A stretch of DNA of 64,000 nt from Ancylomarina sp963977525 (GCA_963977525.1 CAXBPC010000003.1:62001-126000), one strand, 5' to 3'. Counted from the stretch's first letter, positions 43,483 through 54,070 are shown. Notes: generated by a model from the sequence alone, not told the origin. Numbers and translations are program-made.

Positions 43483-44835
43483 ATGCGCAATATTATTTTT
43501 AAAGTCTGCACGTCATTAGCCTTATTGGCTATCGTTTTTACAACGAGTCAAGCACAGGATAATTCGATCGATAAGATTATTGCTGTAGTTGGCGATCAAG
43601 TTGTCTTGAAATCTGATGTAGAAAATCGTTTCCTTGGATATAAAGCTCAAGGGTACCAATCTGGAAGTGTAGATTTAAAATCTGAGATCTTTGAAGATCT
43701 TTTGATTGAAAAATTGATGATAGCACAAGCACAAGTCGATAGTATCGAAGTTACAGAACAAGAAGTTGAAAATGACCTACAACGTAAGGTTGACATGTAT
43801 ATTCAGCGTATTGGTTCTAAAGAAAAACTTGAGCAATATTTCAAGAAAAGCATTGCTGATATAAAAAATGAATTACGTGACATGACACGTAATGACAAGA
43901 TAAAGCAGAGAATGCAAGCAGAGATTACAAAAAATATAACTGCAACTCCTGCAGAAGTACGTGATCTTTATAGCAAATTACCACAAGATAGTTTGCCTAC
44001 AATTCCTGGTGAACTACAGATACAGCAAATTACTAGAAGTCCAAAGATTAGGGAAACTGAAAAAGATAGAATCCGTGAAAAACTAAGAAATTTCCGTGAA
44101 AGAATAATGAAAGGTGAGAGTTTTGCAACATTAGCTGTTCTTTATTCAGAAGACCCTGGTAGTTCTCCTCGTGGTGGAGAATTAGGATTTACTCCTCGTG
44201 CAAACCTTGTTCCTGAATTTGCGAATGAAGCTTTCAACTTAAAGCCGGAAAAAATTTCGAAAATAGTAGAATCAGAGTATGGTTTCCACATCATACAACT
44301 TATCGACCGTAAAGGGGAAAGAATTAATGTTCGCCATATCCTTCTTAAGCCTAGAATTGAGCAAAAAGATAGAGTTAGAGCAACTGAAGTATTAGACAGT
44401 ATTGCTGATATGATTCGCAATGATAAAATCAAATTTCAAGAAGCTGCATTCTATTATTCTGATGACAAAGACACAAAGCAAAATGGTGGTTTAGTTGTTA
44501 ATCCAAATAATGCGAGTTCTAAATTCACCAAAGAAGGTTTGCCACCTTCAATTGCAAAAGCAGTTAACACACTTAAAGTTGGTGAAATTTCAGAAGCTTT
44601 CCTTGATGATCAAAGAGGTCAAGAAACCTACAAAATCATTAAGATTAAGTCACAAACTAAGCCTCACAAAGCTAACTTAGCTGATGACTGGAGCCAATTT
44701 GAGAATATGCTTAAGAACAATAAAGAACAAACTATATTAAGCAAGTGGATTAGCGAAAAACAATCATCAACATATATTAGCATTGATGACTCTTATCAGA
44801 ATTCAAAATTCAGATTCAAAAACTGGATTAAGTAA
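43483..44835 (+). CDS. surA: Periplasmic peptidyl-prolyl isomerase SurA
   Basis: 450 residues from ATG 43483, which begins a clean signal peptide (MRNIIFKVCTSLALLAIVFT, cleaved after SQA). The SurA N-domain (DKIIAVVGDQVVLKSDVE) is followed by two parvulin domains: GESFATLAVLYSEDPGSSPRGGELGF and NVRHILLKPRIEQ...NGGLVVNPNNASSKF. It folds outer membrane proteins in the periplasm. An upstream start at 43438 would bury the signal peptide behind 15 basic residues, so it is rejected. Confidence 0.94.
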   Translation: MRNIIFKVCTSLALLAIVFTTSQAQDNSIDKIIAVVGDQVVLKSDVENRFLGYKAQGYQSGSVDLKSEIFEDLLIEKLMIAQAQVDSIEVTEQEVENDLQRKVDMYIQRIGSKEKLEQYFKKSIADIKNELRDMTRNDKIKQRMQAEITKNITATPAEVRDLYSKLPQDSLPTIPGELQIQQITRSPKIRETEKDRIREKLRNFRERIMKGESFATLAVLYSEDPGSSPRGGELGFTPRANLVPEFANEAFNLKPEKISKIVESEYGFHIIQLIDRKGERINVRHILLKPRIEQKDRVRATEVLDSIADMIRNDKIKFQEAAFYYSDDKDTKQNGGLVVNPNNASSKFTKEGLPPSIAKAVNTLKVGEISEAFLDDQRGQETYKIIKIKSQTKPHKANLADDWSQFENMLKNNKEQTILSKWISEKQSSTYISIDDSYQNSKFRFKNWIK

Positions 44836-44851
44836 TATTTAAAGTATACAA

Positions 44852-44892
44852 AATCAGATACAGCTTTAGTTGTGTCTGATTCTTTGTTTTTG
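44852..44892 (+). terminator. Terminator after surA
   Basis: AATCAGATACA pairs (one G-U) with TGTGTCTGATT, followed by CTTTGTTTTT. It separates surA from the moxR-like gene. Confidence 0.65.
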
Positions 44893-44917
44893 GTATTCAT
44901 GAAAATTTAAATTTTCT

Positions 44918-45886
44918 ATGATGAATTTTAAAACTGAAGTTGAGGCTGCAGATGCCTTAAAAAGCAAATATGATGAATTACTTTCCGAAATAAAGAAAAA
45001 AATTTACGGACAGGATGATATCATCAAACAGGTATTAATTTCTATTTTCAGCAATGGTCACTGCCTTTTGGTTGGTGTACCTGGACTAGCAAAAACGCTA
45101 CTTGTTAATACGATATCTCAAGCTTTAGATTTAAAATACCAGCGTATACAATTTACGCCAGACCTAATGCCTTCGGATATTATTGGTACTGAAATTCTTA
45201 ATAGCGACAGACAATTCAAATTTATTCAAGGTCCTCTATTTGCAAATATTATTTTGGCAGATGAGATCAACCGTACGCCTCCTAAAACGCAATCAGCCTT
45301 ATTAGAAGCGATGCAAGAAAAGGAAGTTACAGTTAATGGTAAAAGCTATACGCTTGATAAACCATTCTTTGTTCTAGCAACTCAGAACCCTATTGAGCAA
45401 GAAGGCACCTACCCTCTTCCAGAAGCTCAACTGGATCGTTTCATGTTTAGCATCTATCTTGACTATCCAAGTTTTGAAGACGAAATTAGTATCGTTGAAA
45501 ACACGACATCTGGAAAAACTTTTGAGATAGATAAAATCATGTCGGCTAAAGAAATTAGCTATTATCAAGCTTTGATTCAGAAAGTACCTATAAACAGAAA
45601 CGTACTGGAATATGCCGTTAATCTGGCAGCAAAAACTCGTCCTAACACAGAACTTGCAAGTGCAATAACAAACAAATATATAAATTGGGGAGCAGGCCCT
45701 AGAGCTTCACAATACCTCGTTATTGGAGCCAAAGCTCACGCGATTATATCAGGGAAATATTCTCCAGATGTTGAAGACGTTAAAGCTGTAGCTGTTTCGA
45801 TTCTTCGTCACAGAATAATGAAAAACTACAAAGCTGAAGCGGAAGGTATCAGTATTGAAAACATTATTGAAGAGCTTCTTAAATAA
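44918..45886 (+). CDS. MoxR-family AAA+ ATPase
   Basis: 322 residues. Walker A-like GVPGLAKTLLVNTI, LADEINRTPPKTQSALLEAMQE (Walker B and sensor loop), ATQNPIEQEGTYPLPEAQLDRFMF: the full MoxR signature. MoxR ATPases act as chaperones for cofactor insertion or assembly of von Willebrand factor A-domain proteins. No such partner gene is immediately downstream here. Confidence 0.93.
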   Translation: MMNFKTEVEAADALKSKYDELLSEIKKKIYGQDDIIKQVLISIFSNGHCLLVGVPGLAKTLLVNTISQALDLKYQRIQFTPDLMPSDIIGTEILNSDRQFKFIQGPLFANIILADEINRTPPKTQSALLEAMQEKEVTVNGKSYTLDKPFFVLATQNPIEQEGTYPLPEAQLDRFMFSIYLDYPSFEDEISIVENTTSGKTFEIDKIMSAKEISYYQALIQKVPINRNVLEYAVNLAAKTRPNTELASAITNKYINWGAGPRASQYLVIGAKAHAIISGKYSPDVEDVKAVAVSILRHRIMKNYKAEAEGISIENIIEELLK

Positions 45887-45926
45887 TGAAGAAGCTGTAA
45901 CTTTACATCAATTTTAATTCACTCCT

Positions 45927-47528
45927 ATGTTATCATCAATGGCCAACATTGTAAAGAAATATCTACCACTCATATTACTCATGGTAATACTATTACCACA
46001 AGCTTCAATTGCGCAAAAAAAATCGAAGATTCTAATTAAAAACTCTAATGAGTTTAGGATTGAGCGCGACATTCATCCTGATATCACAAAATTTATTGGT
46101 GATGTTTTTCTGACGCATCAAAATATAAAGATGTATTGCGATAGTGCCTATCAGTACGACAAAAAAAATGAAATTGAAGCTTTTGGGAACGTGCATATTA
46201 TTAATGCAGATACAGTTCATATATATGGAGATTACTTAAAATACGCTGGTGATAGTCGTCAGGCAGCCTTGAAAAACAATATTACTTTAAAGAATAAGAA
46301 TGTAAGGTTAACTACGGATAAGTTTGATTATGACATGAACCTTAATATGGGGTATTACGATCAAGGAGGAACAATAGTAGACTCTACAAATGTATTAACA
46401 AGCATTATAGGTCGTTATTATACCAAGCAGGACCTTTTCTTCTTTAAAGATAGTGTCGTGCTAGAAAATCCAGATTATACCTTGTATTCTGACACTCTAC
46501 AATATCAGACTGTAAACAAGATTATTAATATTCTTGGACCTACACGAATTGAGAGTGAGAAAGAGACTCTTTATAGCGAATTGGGTTGGTACAACACACA
46601 AACAGGTATTTCACATCTACTAAAAAACAATAAAGTAAACAGAGACACCTACCAAATAAAAGGTGATAGCATTCATCTAGACAAGCACAATGAACTTGCG
46701 ATGATCTATAGAAATGTAGAGCTACAAGACACTCTGAACAAACTCATTGCAAGAGGTCATTACTTAGAAATGCATAAGGATACTGAAGAAGCTTTCCTTA
46801 CCGATTCAACTCTCTTTATTCATATAAATGCACAAGACAGTTTATTCCTACACTCCGATACGCTTAAAATTGAAAAAGACACAAATGATTTTAATAGGAT
46901 ACTAGCCTACAATAAGGTTAAATTCTTTCGTAAAGATCTTCAGGGGAAATGTGATTCATTGAGCTACTCGCTTCAGGATTCTACCATGAGAATGTTTAAG
47001 GATCCTATTATCTGGGCTCAGGGAAATCAAGTTACAGCAGATACAATAAGTATTGAAAGCCAGAATAACGCAATTAAATACCTCCATTTCAGAACCAATG
47101 CTTTTCTATGCTCAAGGGAAGACAGTACGCTCTACAACCAAATTAAAGGGCGTAACATGCTTGGTCACGTTAATGATAATCATCTAGACAAGCTAGATAT
47201 TATTGGTAATGGTGAAACGCTTTATTTCCCAAGAGATGATCACGGTATAATTATAGGAATGAATGTGGCTAAGAGCAGTAAAATTAGTATCGCTATAATA
47301 GGACAAAAAATAGAACAGATTCTATTTACTAAAAAACCAGATGGCAATATGTATCCACTGTTTGACATCATCAATCAGAAACGTTTCCTAAAGGATTTTG
47401 AATGGAGAAATAATTTACGCCCAAAAACAAAAGATGAGATATTTATTTGGGAATCTTCAATTATTGAACTCCAAAACAAACTCAAGAAACGATTAGAAAA
47501 GATTATTCCAGAGGAATTAAAAAAATAA
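45927..47528 (+). CDS. OstA-like (LptA/LptD N-domain) periplasmic protein
   Basis: 533 residues. A signal peptide (KKYLPLILLMVILLPQASIA) is followed by repeated beta-strand units of the OstA/LptA type (FIGDVFLTHQNIKMYCDSAYQYDKKNEIEAFGNVHI...). Such proteins form a beta-jellyroll bridge for lipopolysaccharide transport. The start may be at Met5 (45939). It is much longer than LptA of Proteobacteria, as usual in Bacteroidota. Confidence 0.88.
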   Translation: MLSSMANIVKKYLPLILLMVILLPQASIAQKKSKILIKNSNEFRIERDIHPDITKFIGDVFLTHQNIKMYCDSAYQYDKKNEIEAFGNVHIINADTVHIYGDYLKYAGDSRQAALKNNITLKNKNVRLTTDKFDYDMNLNMGYYDQGGTIVDSTNVLTSIIGRYYTKQDLFFFKDSVVLENPDYTLYSDTLQYQTVNKIINILGPTRIESEKETLYSELGWYNTQTGISHLLKNNKVNRDTYQIKGDSIHLDKHNELAMIYRNVELQDTLNKLIARGHYLEMHKDTEEAFLTDSTLFIHINAQDSLFLHSDTLKIEKDTNDFNRILAYNKVKFFRKDLQGKCDSLSYSLQDSTMRMFKDPIIWAQGNQVTADTISIESQNNAIKYLHFRTNAFLCSREDSTLYNQIKGRNMLGHVNDNHLDKLDIIGNGETLYFPRDDHGIIIGMNVAKSSKISIAIIGQKIEQILFTKKPDGNMYPLFDIINQKRFLKDFEWRNNLRPKTKDEIFIWESSIIELQNKLKKRLEKIIPEELKK

Positions 47529-47551
47529 TTCTACTTCAAAATAAAAACAAA

Positions 47552-47586
47552 AAAAAACGTGAGATGTTAAATCTCACGTTTTTTTT
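47552..47586. terminator. Bidirectional terminator
   Basis: AAAAACGTGAGAT pairs with ATCTCACGTTTTT around GTTAA, with A- and T-runs on the two sides. It ends the OstA-like gene on the plus strand and the DUF2795 gene on the minus strand. Confidence 0.85.
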
Positions 47587-47806
47587 AATATTCGTCTTCG
47601 TTGAATAGAAAATCTCCTTTGCTTGGATAATCGGGCCAAATATCTTCAATACTCTCATAAACATCCCCTTCGTCCTCGATCTCTTGCAAATTCTCGATCA
47701 CTTCTAATGGCGCTCCCGAACGAATTGCATAATCAATTAATTCATCTTTGGATGCTGGCCATGGTGCATCTTCTAGCTTTGTAGCTAATTCTAGGGTCCA
47801 ATACAT
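47585..47806 (-). CDS. DUF2795-domain protein
   Basis: 73 residues from MYWTLELATKLEDAPWPASK; the sequence DELIDYAIRSGAPLEVIENLQEIED is the DUF2795 pattern. The start at 47806 is preferred to one 24 codons upstream because the family begins at YWTLEL. Downstream of the cobalamin adenosyltransferase gene on the same strand. Confidence 0.88.
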   Translation of the reverse strand: MYWTLELATKLEDAPWPASKDELIDYAIRSGAPLEVIENLQEIEDEGDVYESIEDIWPDYPSKGDFLFNEDEY

Positions 47807-47859
47807 AGTTTTATTTTTGCTTTTTTTACAGTTTGCGAATATAATTTTTTTTTCTGGAT

Positions 47860-48420
47860 CTACAAGTTCGACTCCCACTTTATTTCTTCTTTACCCATAT
47901 CGTTCAAAACTTTACGAGAGAGAATAAATAAGTAATCGGATAGTCTATTTATATATTTCAATAATAATGAGTTAACGTCTACCTCGGCAGAAAGCTGATT
48001 AGCACGACGTTCGGCACGACGGCACACCGTACGAGCGATATGACAATAACCATTAAGAGGATGACCTCCAGGTAAAACAAAATTGTTCAATTCTGGTAAA
48101 CTCTCATCCATTCTATCCATTTCCTTTTCTAGCAATAGAATGTCATCTTCAACAATTACCAATTTCTCTTTTAAATCCGATTTAGTATCATCAGTAGCTA
48201 AACGAGAACCTATCAAGAATAACTTATTTTGAATTTTCAGTAAAGTCTCACTCGACTTTGTTTCAATTTCATGAGATCTGATCAATCCAATATAAGAATT
48301 CAACTCATCTACGGTCCCATATGCTTCGAGACGTAAATGATGCTTGGGTACTCGAGTCCCACCAATTAATCCAGTGGTTCCAGAATCTCCAGTTTTAGTA
48401 TATACTTTAAATTTTGTCAT
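47860..48420 (-). CDS. Cob(I)alamin adenosyltransferase (PduO type)
   Basis: 186 residues. YTKTGDSGTTGLIGGTRVPK (ATP-binding N-terminus), EAYGTVDELNSYIG and FVLPGGHPLNGYCHIARTVCRRAER are the PduO/MMAB signatures. Transfers the adenosyl group from ATP to cob(I)alamin, making coenzyme B12 for methylmalonyl-CoA mutase or similar enzymes. Confidence 0.95.
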   Translation of the reverse strand: MTKFKVYTKTGDSGTTGLIGGTRVPKHHLRLEAYGTVDELNSYIGLIRSHEIETKSSETLLKIQNKLFLIGSRLATDDTKSDLKEKLVIVEDDILLLEKEMDRMDESLPELNNFVLPGGHPLNGYCHIARTVCRRAERRANQLSAEVDVNSLLLKYINRLSDYLFILSRKVLNDMGKEEIKWESNL

Positions 48421-48554
48421 GATATTATTTTTATATCACTTCCAGAAAGCAAAATAAAGTTCAAATATCTTTTTTTCTATCAGTTACACAAAGTTAAAAT
48501 TTAGACTCACATTTCATAACAAATTATCAAAGATTTTATATTAATAATTTAGGG

Positions 48555-49319
48555 TTATTTATATGAGCTTGCACTCAAGTTATAATCTTGCTTTTTCAAT
48601 CCTTTTCGAGCGATTAGAATCCCAACATCAAACAAATCTAAACTAACATTAAATCGTTCCATTTTCTTCAGGCGACTCCATAACTCGATCATTCTTTCAT
48701 CTCTATTGATATTTTCTACGACGAGATAAGATTCTTCGTTCAAATAGCTTTCTATATTACTTTCAAATTCAATCAAAACATTTGCATCGACCGATCTTGA
48801 GATATGAATAAAATCAAAAGCCGTTTTATCGATCAAACTAAATTCAGAATACTTCACATTAGAAATTCTTTGTTCTTTTAGAATTGATCTAGAATAATCT
48901 GATACAAAATTGCGAGAACCCAAACACAATAAATCCCGACGTCTATCAACCTTTGCCAAATAAGACAACAGCAATCCAGAATCATCACCTAAAAAGGCTA
49001 TCCTTTTAGGATTAAGGTAATTCACTAAACGAAATAAAAACCGATAAAGTTGAGTGCAACCATTTAATCGATTGAATTCATTTTTTAACCACAAGTTTTG
49101 CTCTTTACTTAAAGATTCCTTTAAAATCCTTTTTTCAACATCAGAAACCATGTTCCTACACAACCTATCAAGTTTCTTAAAAGGATAATAATGCATTTTG
49201 GCCTCTATCACCTCTCGAACTAAATGATAGATATAAGGAGAATTAATTCCAAAACCTCTGTAATGTCTGGAAATTAGTCGAGTAAATCGTTTCTGTACTT
49301 GATACTTTAAATGGGGCAT
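48555..49319 (-). CDS. SAM-methyltransferase-like protein (degenerate motif)
   Basis: 254 residues. The N-terminal RHYRGFGINSPYIYHLVREVIEAKMHYYPFKK block is typical of a Bacteroidota family annotated as class I SAM-dependent methyltransferases. RIAFLGDDSGLLLSYLAK would be motif I, but the Gly-rich loop is poor. No substrate is evident. It may be a catalytically weak or inactive member. Confidence 0.6.
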   Translation of the reverse strand: MPHLKYQVQKRFTRLISRHYRGFGINSPYIYHLVREVIEAKMHYYPFKKLDRLCRNMVSDVEKRILKESLSKEQNLWLKNEFNRLNGCTQLYRFLFRLVNYLNPKRIAFLGDDSGLLLSYLAKVDRRRDLLCLGSRNFVSDYSRSILKEQRISNVKYSEFSLIDKTAFDFIHISRSVDANVLIEFESNIESYLNEESYLVVENINRDERMIELWSRLKKMERFNVSLDLFDVGILIARKGLKKQDYNLSASSYK

Positions 49320-49536
49320 CTAGTTATTATTTAAAGATTTTAAGCTGAAGATAAAAAAAAAAATAAATCAATAAATAAGCAGTTCAATACAATTACGAAT
49401 TTAATTGTACTTTTGATTCTGTCAATCAATATTCGCATGTCGAAGTTAACTTAAATAACCTATCCCAAATCTGTTTTCACAATTTACATGTAAGGATTTG
49501 CGACTTAAGATTCTACAAGCTGAAATCAATTATTAA

Positions 49537-51642
49537 ATGTCAGAATTAGCAGGACTGGATATAAAATTTTTACCCGGAGTTGGACCTAAAAAAGCCTTAC
49601 TCTTAAAGCAAGAACTCTCTGTTCACAGTTACGAGGATTTGCTTTACCATTTCCCCTACAAATATATTGACAGAACCAAGTTTTATAAAACGACTGAAAT
49701 ACATTCGAAACTACCTTATATTCAAGTAAAGGGTAGAATCTCCGATATGCAAACCATTGGTGAAAAACGTCAACAACGCTTAGTTGCAAATTTCACAGAC
49801 GGACATGGCACAATTGAATTGGTCTGGTTTAAGGGAATAAAATTTGTTAAATCAAACATTAAAGTTGATACAGAATACATTGTCTTTGGAAAACCTGCGG
49901 AATTCAATCACCGCATAAATGTGGTTCATCCTGAACTGGAAGAATGCAAACCCACCAAAAATAAAATCCAAGCATCACTGCAAGCCTTCTATCCTACTTC
50001 AGAGAAAATGAAAGCTGGTTTCGTGAATTCAAAAACTATTCACAAGTTTCAAGAAGCCATTTTGAATTCGGTAAATGGTAAAATTCCCGAAACACTTCCA
50101 GCTTATCTGGTAAAACATTTGAATTTAATCAATCTTCACGATGCTCTTTTACAAATTCATTTTCCTGAGAATGCTGAAATTCTTAAAAAAGCTGAATACC
50201 GTTTAAAGTTTGAAGAACTCTTCTATATTCAGCTAGGTACACTGAAAAAGAAGATGAAGAGAAAAATTCTCTATCAGGGACACCAATTCATTAAAATTGG
50301 TGACTATTTCAATTCATTTTTCCAGAATAACCTTCCTTTTGAACTAACTAATGCTCAAAAGCGAGTTTTGAAAGAAATCCGTAAGGAAGTTGGTGTGGGG
50401 AAACAGATGAATAGACTGTTACAAGGCGATGTAGGAAGTGGTAAAACTCTGGTTGGACTGATGAGTATACTAATGGCACTAGACAATGGCTGTCAGGCTT
50501 GTCTAATGGCACCAACTGAAATTCTAGCAACACAACACTTAGAAACGATTGCTAAATTCCTCGAAGGAATAAATGTCAATTATGCCTTATTAACAGGTTC
50601 TACAAAAGCAAAGGATAGAAAAATTATACATGAACAACTTTTAAGTGGTGAGCTTCAAATTATCATTGGAACACACGCTCTGCTTGAAGATATCGTTCAA
50701 TTCAAAAATCTTGGTTTCGTAATCATAGATGAGCAGCATCGTTTTGGAGTTGCTCAGCGTGCAAAGCTTTGGGCGAAGAATCCAATTCCTCCTCATATTC
50801 TAGTCATGACAGCAACACCTATTCCAAGAACTCTAGCTATGACACTTTATGGTGATTTGGAAGTTTCTGTAATAGATGAGTTACCTCCAGGTCGTAAACC
50901 TATTCAAACGGTTCACTATTTCGAGAACAAACGACAGGAAGTGTACAAGTTCATGAAAAAACAAATTGATTTGGATCGTCAAATCTATTTGGTTTACCCT
51001 ATGATTAAGGAGTCGGAAAAGATGGATTACAAAAATCTTGAAGAAGGCTATGAATCTGTTGCTAGCTTTTTTCCTCCAGAAAAGTATGGGATAAGCATGG
51101 TTCATGGTAAAATGAAACCTGCCGACAAAGAAGCCGAAATGCAACGCTTTGCAAAAGGAGAAACTCAAATAATGGTGGCTACCACAGTTATTGAAGTCGG
51201 TGTAAATATACCTAATGCCTCTGTCATGATTATAGAGAGTACTGAAAGGTTTGGTCTTTCACAACTTCATCAACTTCGTGGACGTGTGGGACGTGGTTCC
51301 GATCAATCATATTGTATCCTCATGTCGGGCTACAAACTTTCGAATGAATCGAAAAAACGAATTGAAACCATGGTGAGAACAAATGATGGTTTCGAAATAG
51401 CCGAAGTAGATCTAAAACTACGTGGACCAGGTGACATTGAAGGAACTCAGCAAAGCGGAATTGCTTACGATCTTAAAATAGCTAATCTGGCAAAGGATGG
51501 ACAGATATTGCAGTATGCTCGAGACATTGCTCAAAGCATACTTGATAAGGATCCATTGTTGGAAAAAGAAATAAACCATACACTAGCCAAACAAGTTAAA
51601 CGCTTAAGTAAAGCTCAATTCAATTGGAGTGTCATAAGCTAA
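49537..51642 (+). CDS. recG: ATP-dependent DNA helicase RecG
   Basis: 701 residues. N-terminal wedge/OB domain (LDIKFLPGVGPKKALLLKQE, ... VKGRISDMQTIGEKRQQRL), then helicase motifs QGDVGSGKTLVG, IIDEQHRFGVAQRA, TATPIPRTLAMTLYGD and the C-terminal RGRVGRGSDQSYC...DLKLRGPGDIEGTQQSG. Reverses stalled replication forks. Full length. Confidence 0.97.
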   Translation: MSELAGLDIKFLPGVGPKKALLLKQELSVHSYEDLLYHFPYKYIDRTKFYKTTEIHSKLPYIQVKGRISDMQTIGEKRQQRLVANFTDGHGTIELVWFKGIKFVKSNIKVDTEYIVFGKPAEFNHRINVVHPELEECKPTKNKIQASLQAFYPTSEKMKAGFVNSKTIHKFQEAILNSVNGKIPETLPAYLVKHLNLINLHDALLQIHFPENAEILKKAEYRLKFEELFYIQLGTLKKKMKRKILYQGHQFIKIGDYFNSFFQNNLPFELTNAQKRVLKEIRKEVGVGKQMNRLLQGDVGSGKTLVGLMSILMALDNGCQACLMAPTEILATQHLETIAKFLEGINVNYALLTGSTKAKDRKIIHEQLLSGELQIIIGTHALLEDIVQFKNLGFVIIDEQHRFGVAQRAKLWAKNPIPPHILVMTATPIPRTLAMTLYGDLEVSVIDELPPGRKPIQTVHYFENKRQEVYKFMKKQIDLDRQIYLVYPMIKESEKMDYKNLEEGYESVASFFPPEKYGISMVHGKMKPADKEAEMQRFAKGETQIMVATTVIEVGVNIPNASVMIIESTERFGLSQLHQLRGRVGRGSDQSYCILMSGYKLSNESKKRIETMVRTNDGFEIAEVDLKLRGPGDIEGTQQSGIAYDLKIANLAKDGQILQYARDIAQSILDKDPLLEKEINHTLAKQVKRLSKAQFNWSVIS

Positions 51643-51742
51643 AAACATCCTAATCATTAGAATTAATCATATTCAATAAATTCATTGGTTTCTTAGACCA
51701 TTGTAAATATCTATTTAAAATTATAATCAAAATCTATACACA

Positions 51743-53116
51743 ATGAGAAAAATTACCCTTGTTATTTTGGCCTTCCTTTTCTGTGCCTTTTTAATACCAC
51801 AAAAAGCGAAGTCTCAAATTAACTTTGAAGTTGACAATATAAACCAACTCGATTCAGTTAGCGTATTTTCATCAGCATTCGGTTTTGCACGTATTGGTGG
51901 CGAAAATTATGCCGGTGTTCGTCTTAATCCAGAACTACGTCTAGGAAAAGTAGGCGTTGGATTCGATATTCCTGTTTATTTTAACCTTGACGATGGTAAG
52001 CTGTTCACCGACGAATTTAAAGGTGGCTCTGGCTTACTTCGAATGATTTCATATTTAAGCTATGGTCGTAAGAAAAAAGATCCTGTTTACATCAAAGTAG
52101 GTCAGCTTAAAGGAGAGCATGTTGGTTATGGTAGCCTAGTAAACAACTATAGCAACTCAATGAGTTTCGAGAAACGTAAAACTGGTATTAGCTACGATAT
52201 CGTTATCAAGAAGACGTTTGGTGTAGAAGGTATGTATAGCGATTTCAATACAGGTTCATTTAATCTATTTGCCATTCGTCCATATGTTCGCCCTTTTGGA
52301 GCAAGCAAAATCCCAGTTATTAAAACTCTTGATATGGGTTTCACATACGTGAAAGATAAGGATAAGAATAAGCGATATGATGAAAGCAACGACATCAACC
52401 ATTTTCTTGAAGATGGGATGAGCGCTTGGAGTTTAGATATGGGAATTACATTGATTAATTCTTCTGTATTTAATTTAAATGCATATGCTCACTATAGTAC
52501 ATTGAGAAAAGTTGAATCGGATAGCTTGAAAACTTATTTTTCGGCACCTGAGACTTTAGCAAATTACGGTAATGGTACTGGAACGGGTGTTGGTTTAAAC
52601 GCTAATATGAAGGTAATCGGTAACCTATTTAAACTGAATGCACGTATTGAACGTCTTTGGTACAGCGACAACTACATGCCTCAATTCTTCGATGCGATGT
52701 ATGAGCTTAACAAGGATGCTAAGATAGCTCAATTAGGAAGAGCTGAAAAACAAGAAGGCATCTATGGCTCTTTAAATGCAAGTATCTTAGATAAAATTAT
52801 TGTAGGTGGTAGTCTTTTACTTCCTGATGATATTAGTGAAACATCTCCTGCATTCATGCAAGTTCATTTAAGAACCAAAGATCTCTTCGATAGAATTTTA
52901 ATTGAAGGTAGTTACAGCAAAGGAAACTTAACTAAATTAGATGATGCTTTCAAATTCGACGAAAACTCACTTGCTCTTATGCGTTTCGCATACAAAGTAA
53001 GCCCTATCCTTTATACTGGTATAGATTACCGATGGGCTTGGATAGAAAAAGATAATGGCAAATATAAAATTGACAATTCAGTGATGCCTTATGTGGCTTT
53101 GAAATTCAATTTCTAG
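51743..53116 (+). CDS. Outer membrane beta-barrel protein, unknown substrate
   Basis: 457 residues. A signal peptide (MRKITLVILAFLFCAFLIPQ...SQ) is followed by many short alternating strands with aromatic-rich ends and a C-terminal Phe (ALKFNF), a hallmark of outer membrane barrels. Alternating glycine-rich turns support about 16 or more strands. No specific family recognised. Confidence 0.7.
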   Translation: MRKITLVILAFLFCAFLIPQKAKSQINFEVDNINQLDSVSVFSSAFGFARIGGENYAGVRLNPELRLGKVGVGFDIPVYFNLDDGKLFTDEFKGGSGLLRMISYLSYGRKKKDPVYIKVGQLKGEHVGYGSLVNNYSNSMSFEKRKTGISYDIVIKKTFGVEGMYSDFNTGSFNLFAIRPYVRPFGASKIPVIKTLDMGFTYVKDKDKNKRYDESNDINHFLEDGMSAWSLDMGITLINSSVFNLNAYAHYSTLRKVESDSLKTYFSAPETLANYGNGTGTGVGLNANMKVIGNLFKLNARIERLWYSDNYMPQFFDAMYELNKDAKIAQLGRAEKQEGIYGSLNASILDKIIVGGSLLLPDDISETSPAFMQVHLRTKDLFDRILIEGSYSKGNLTKLDDAFKFDENSLALMRFAYKVSPILYTGIDYRWAWIEKDNGKYKIDNSVMPYVALKFNF

Positions 53117-53135
53117 ATCTACTTAAAATATATAG

Positions 53136-53172
53136 AAACGGAGTTTGCTAAAATGCAGGTTCCGTTTTTTTA
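53136..53172 (+). terminator. Terminator after the outer membrane protein gene
   Basis: AAACGGA pairs with TCCGTTT around an 18-nt loop, followed by TTTTT. Short stem but a good T-run and position. Confidence 0.55.
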
Positions 53173-53640
53173 TCATCAAACTATAATATGCAATCGAATA
53201 ATAAACTCCTATAATTCGATAAACAACAAAATAAGTCAGCTCAAACAAAGTAGATTCGGATTATCCGATCAAATGGATACCTATAGCCACAACTTCTTCT
53301 TAAAATCATTCTAAATTAACACGTTTGCGTTAAGAACCTAAAATAATGATTTTTTTCTCTAATTCAGCAAACAGACTGTGTTCAATACAGATAGATGAAA
53401 AATTGCTATCTCTAGTTTACAAAACAGGCGAACTCCCTCTATTTAAACAAATAATAAATAAACTTGTCCCCTAATGCTATCTGACCTAAAGTGTTATTTT
53501 TGCTGATGTGTGATTAAAATTACGAGTATTCGAAAGATCTAAATCAATCATCTAACAACATATAGATCTGAAAGATAACACAATACTTCACAGATTATAT
53601 TCAGATTAAAATCACATCTATCAACAGTGAGATAAAATAT
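53173..53640. other. Upstream region of the rnf operon, no gene
   Basis: AT-rich DNA of about 470 bp with no supported ORF. TATTTTTG at 53495-53502 fits a -7 box (TAnnTTTG) for the rnf operon, but no TTTG lies at the expected distance upstream. No riboswitch was recognised. Confidence 0.5.
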
Positions 53641-54066
53641 ATGCAGAATAACAAGCAAATAGATCACGTCGGAACTATTTCAGATATAAAAGACGAAAAG
53701 ATAACAGTCAGCATTTTAAATGTTTCGGCATGCGCTGGCTGCCACGCGAAATCTGCTTGTTCCATGTCTGATATGAAAGAAAAGGAGATCGATATTATCG
53801 ACTATTCTAGCTCATTTAAACTTGGAGAAGAAGTAAAGGTTGTATATCAAGAATCTCTTGGATGGTTAGCTCTTCTTTTAGCTTATGTACTTCCATTCGT
53901 GCTAGTCCTTATCACCCTTTTTATAGCAACAGCTTTCACCAACGAGCTTATTAGTGGCTTATTGGCTTTAGGTATTTTATTGCCTTATTATAGCTTGCTA
54001 TATTTTTTAAAAGATCGACTTAAGAAAACGTTTTCGTTCACAATACACAAAATTGTAAATATTTAA
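53641..54066 (+). CDS. rseC: RseC/MucC family protein
   Basis: 141 residues. The Cys-rich N-terminus CAGCHAKSAC is followed by GEEVKVVYQESLGWLALLLAYVLPFVLVLITLF, two membrane helices and a short tail. This matches RseC, which in other bacteria accompanies Rnf/Rsx complexes and is linked to redox control. It is the first gene of the rnf operon, 4 nt from rnfB. Confidence 0.9.
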   Translation: MQNNKQIDHVGTISDIKDEKITVSILNVSACAGCHAKSACSMSDMKEKEIDIIDYSSSFKLGEEVKVVYQESLGWLALLLAYVLPFVLVLITLFIATAFTNELISGLLALGILLPYYSLLYFLKDRLKKTFSFTIHKIVNI

Positions 54067-54070
54067 AACA

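Noticed and set aside
44142..44432. 96-codon minus-strand ORF inside surA
   Set aside because: Antisense to the conserved parvulin domains of surA; a coding shadow.
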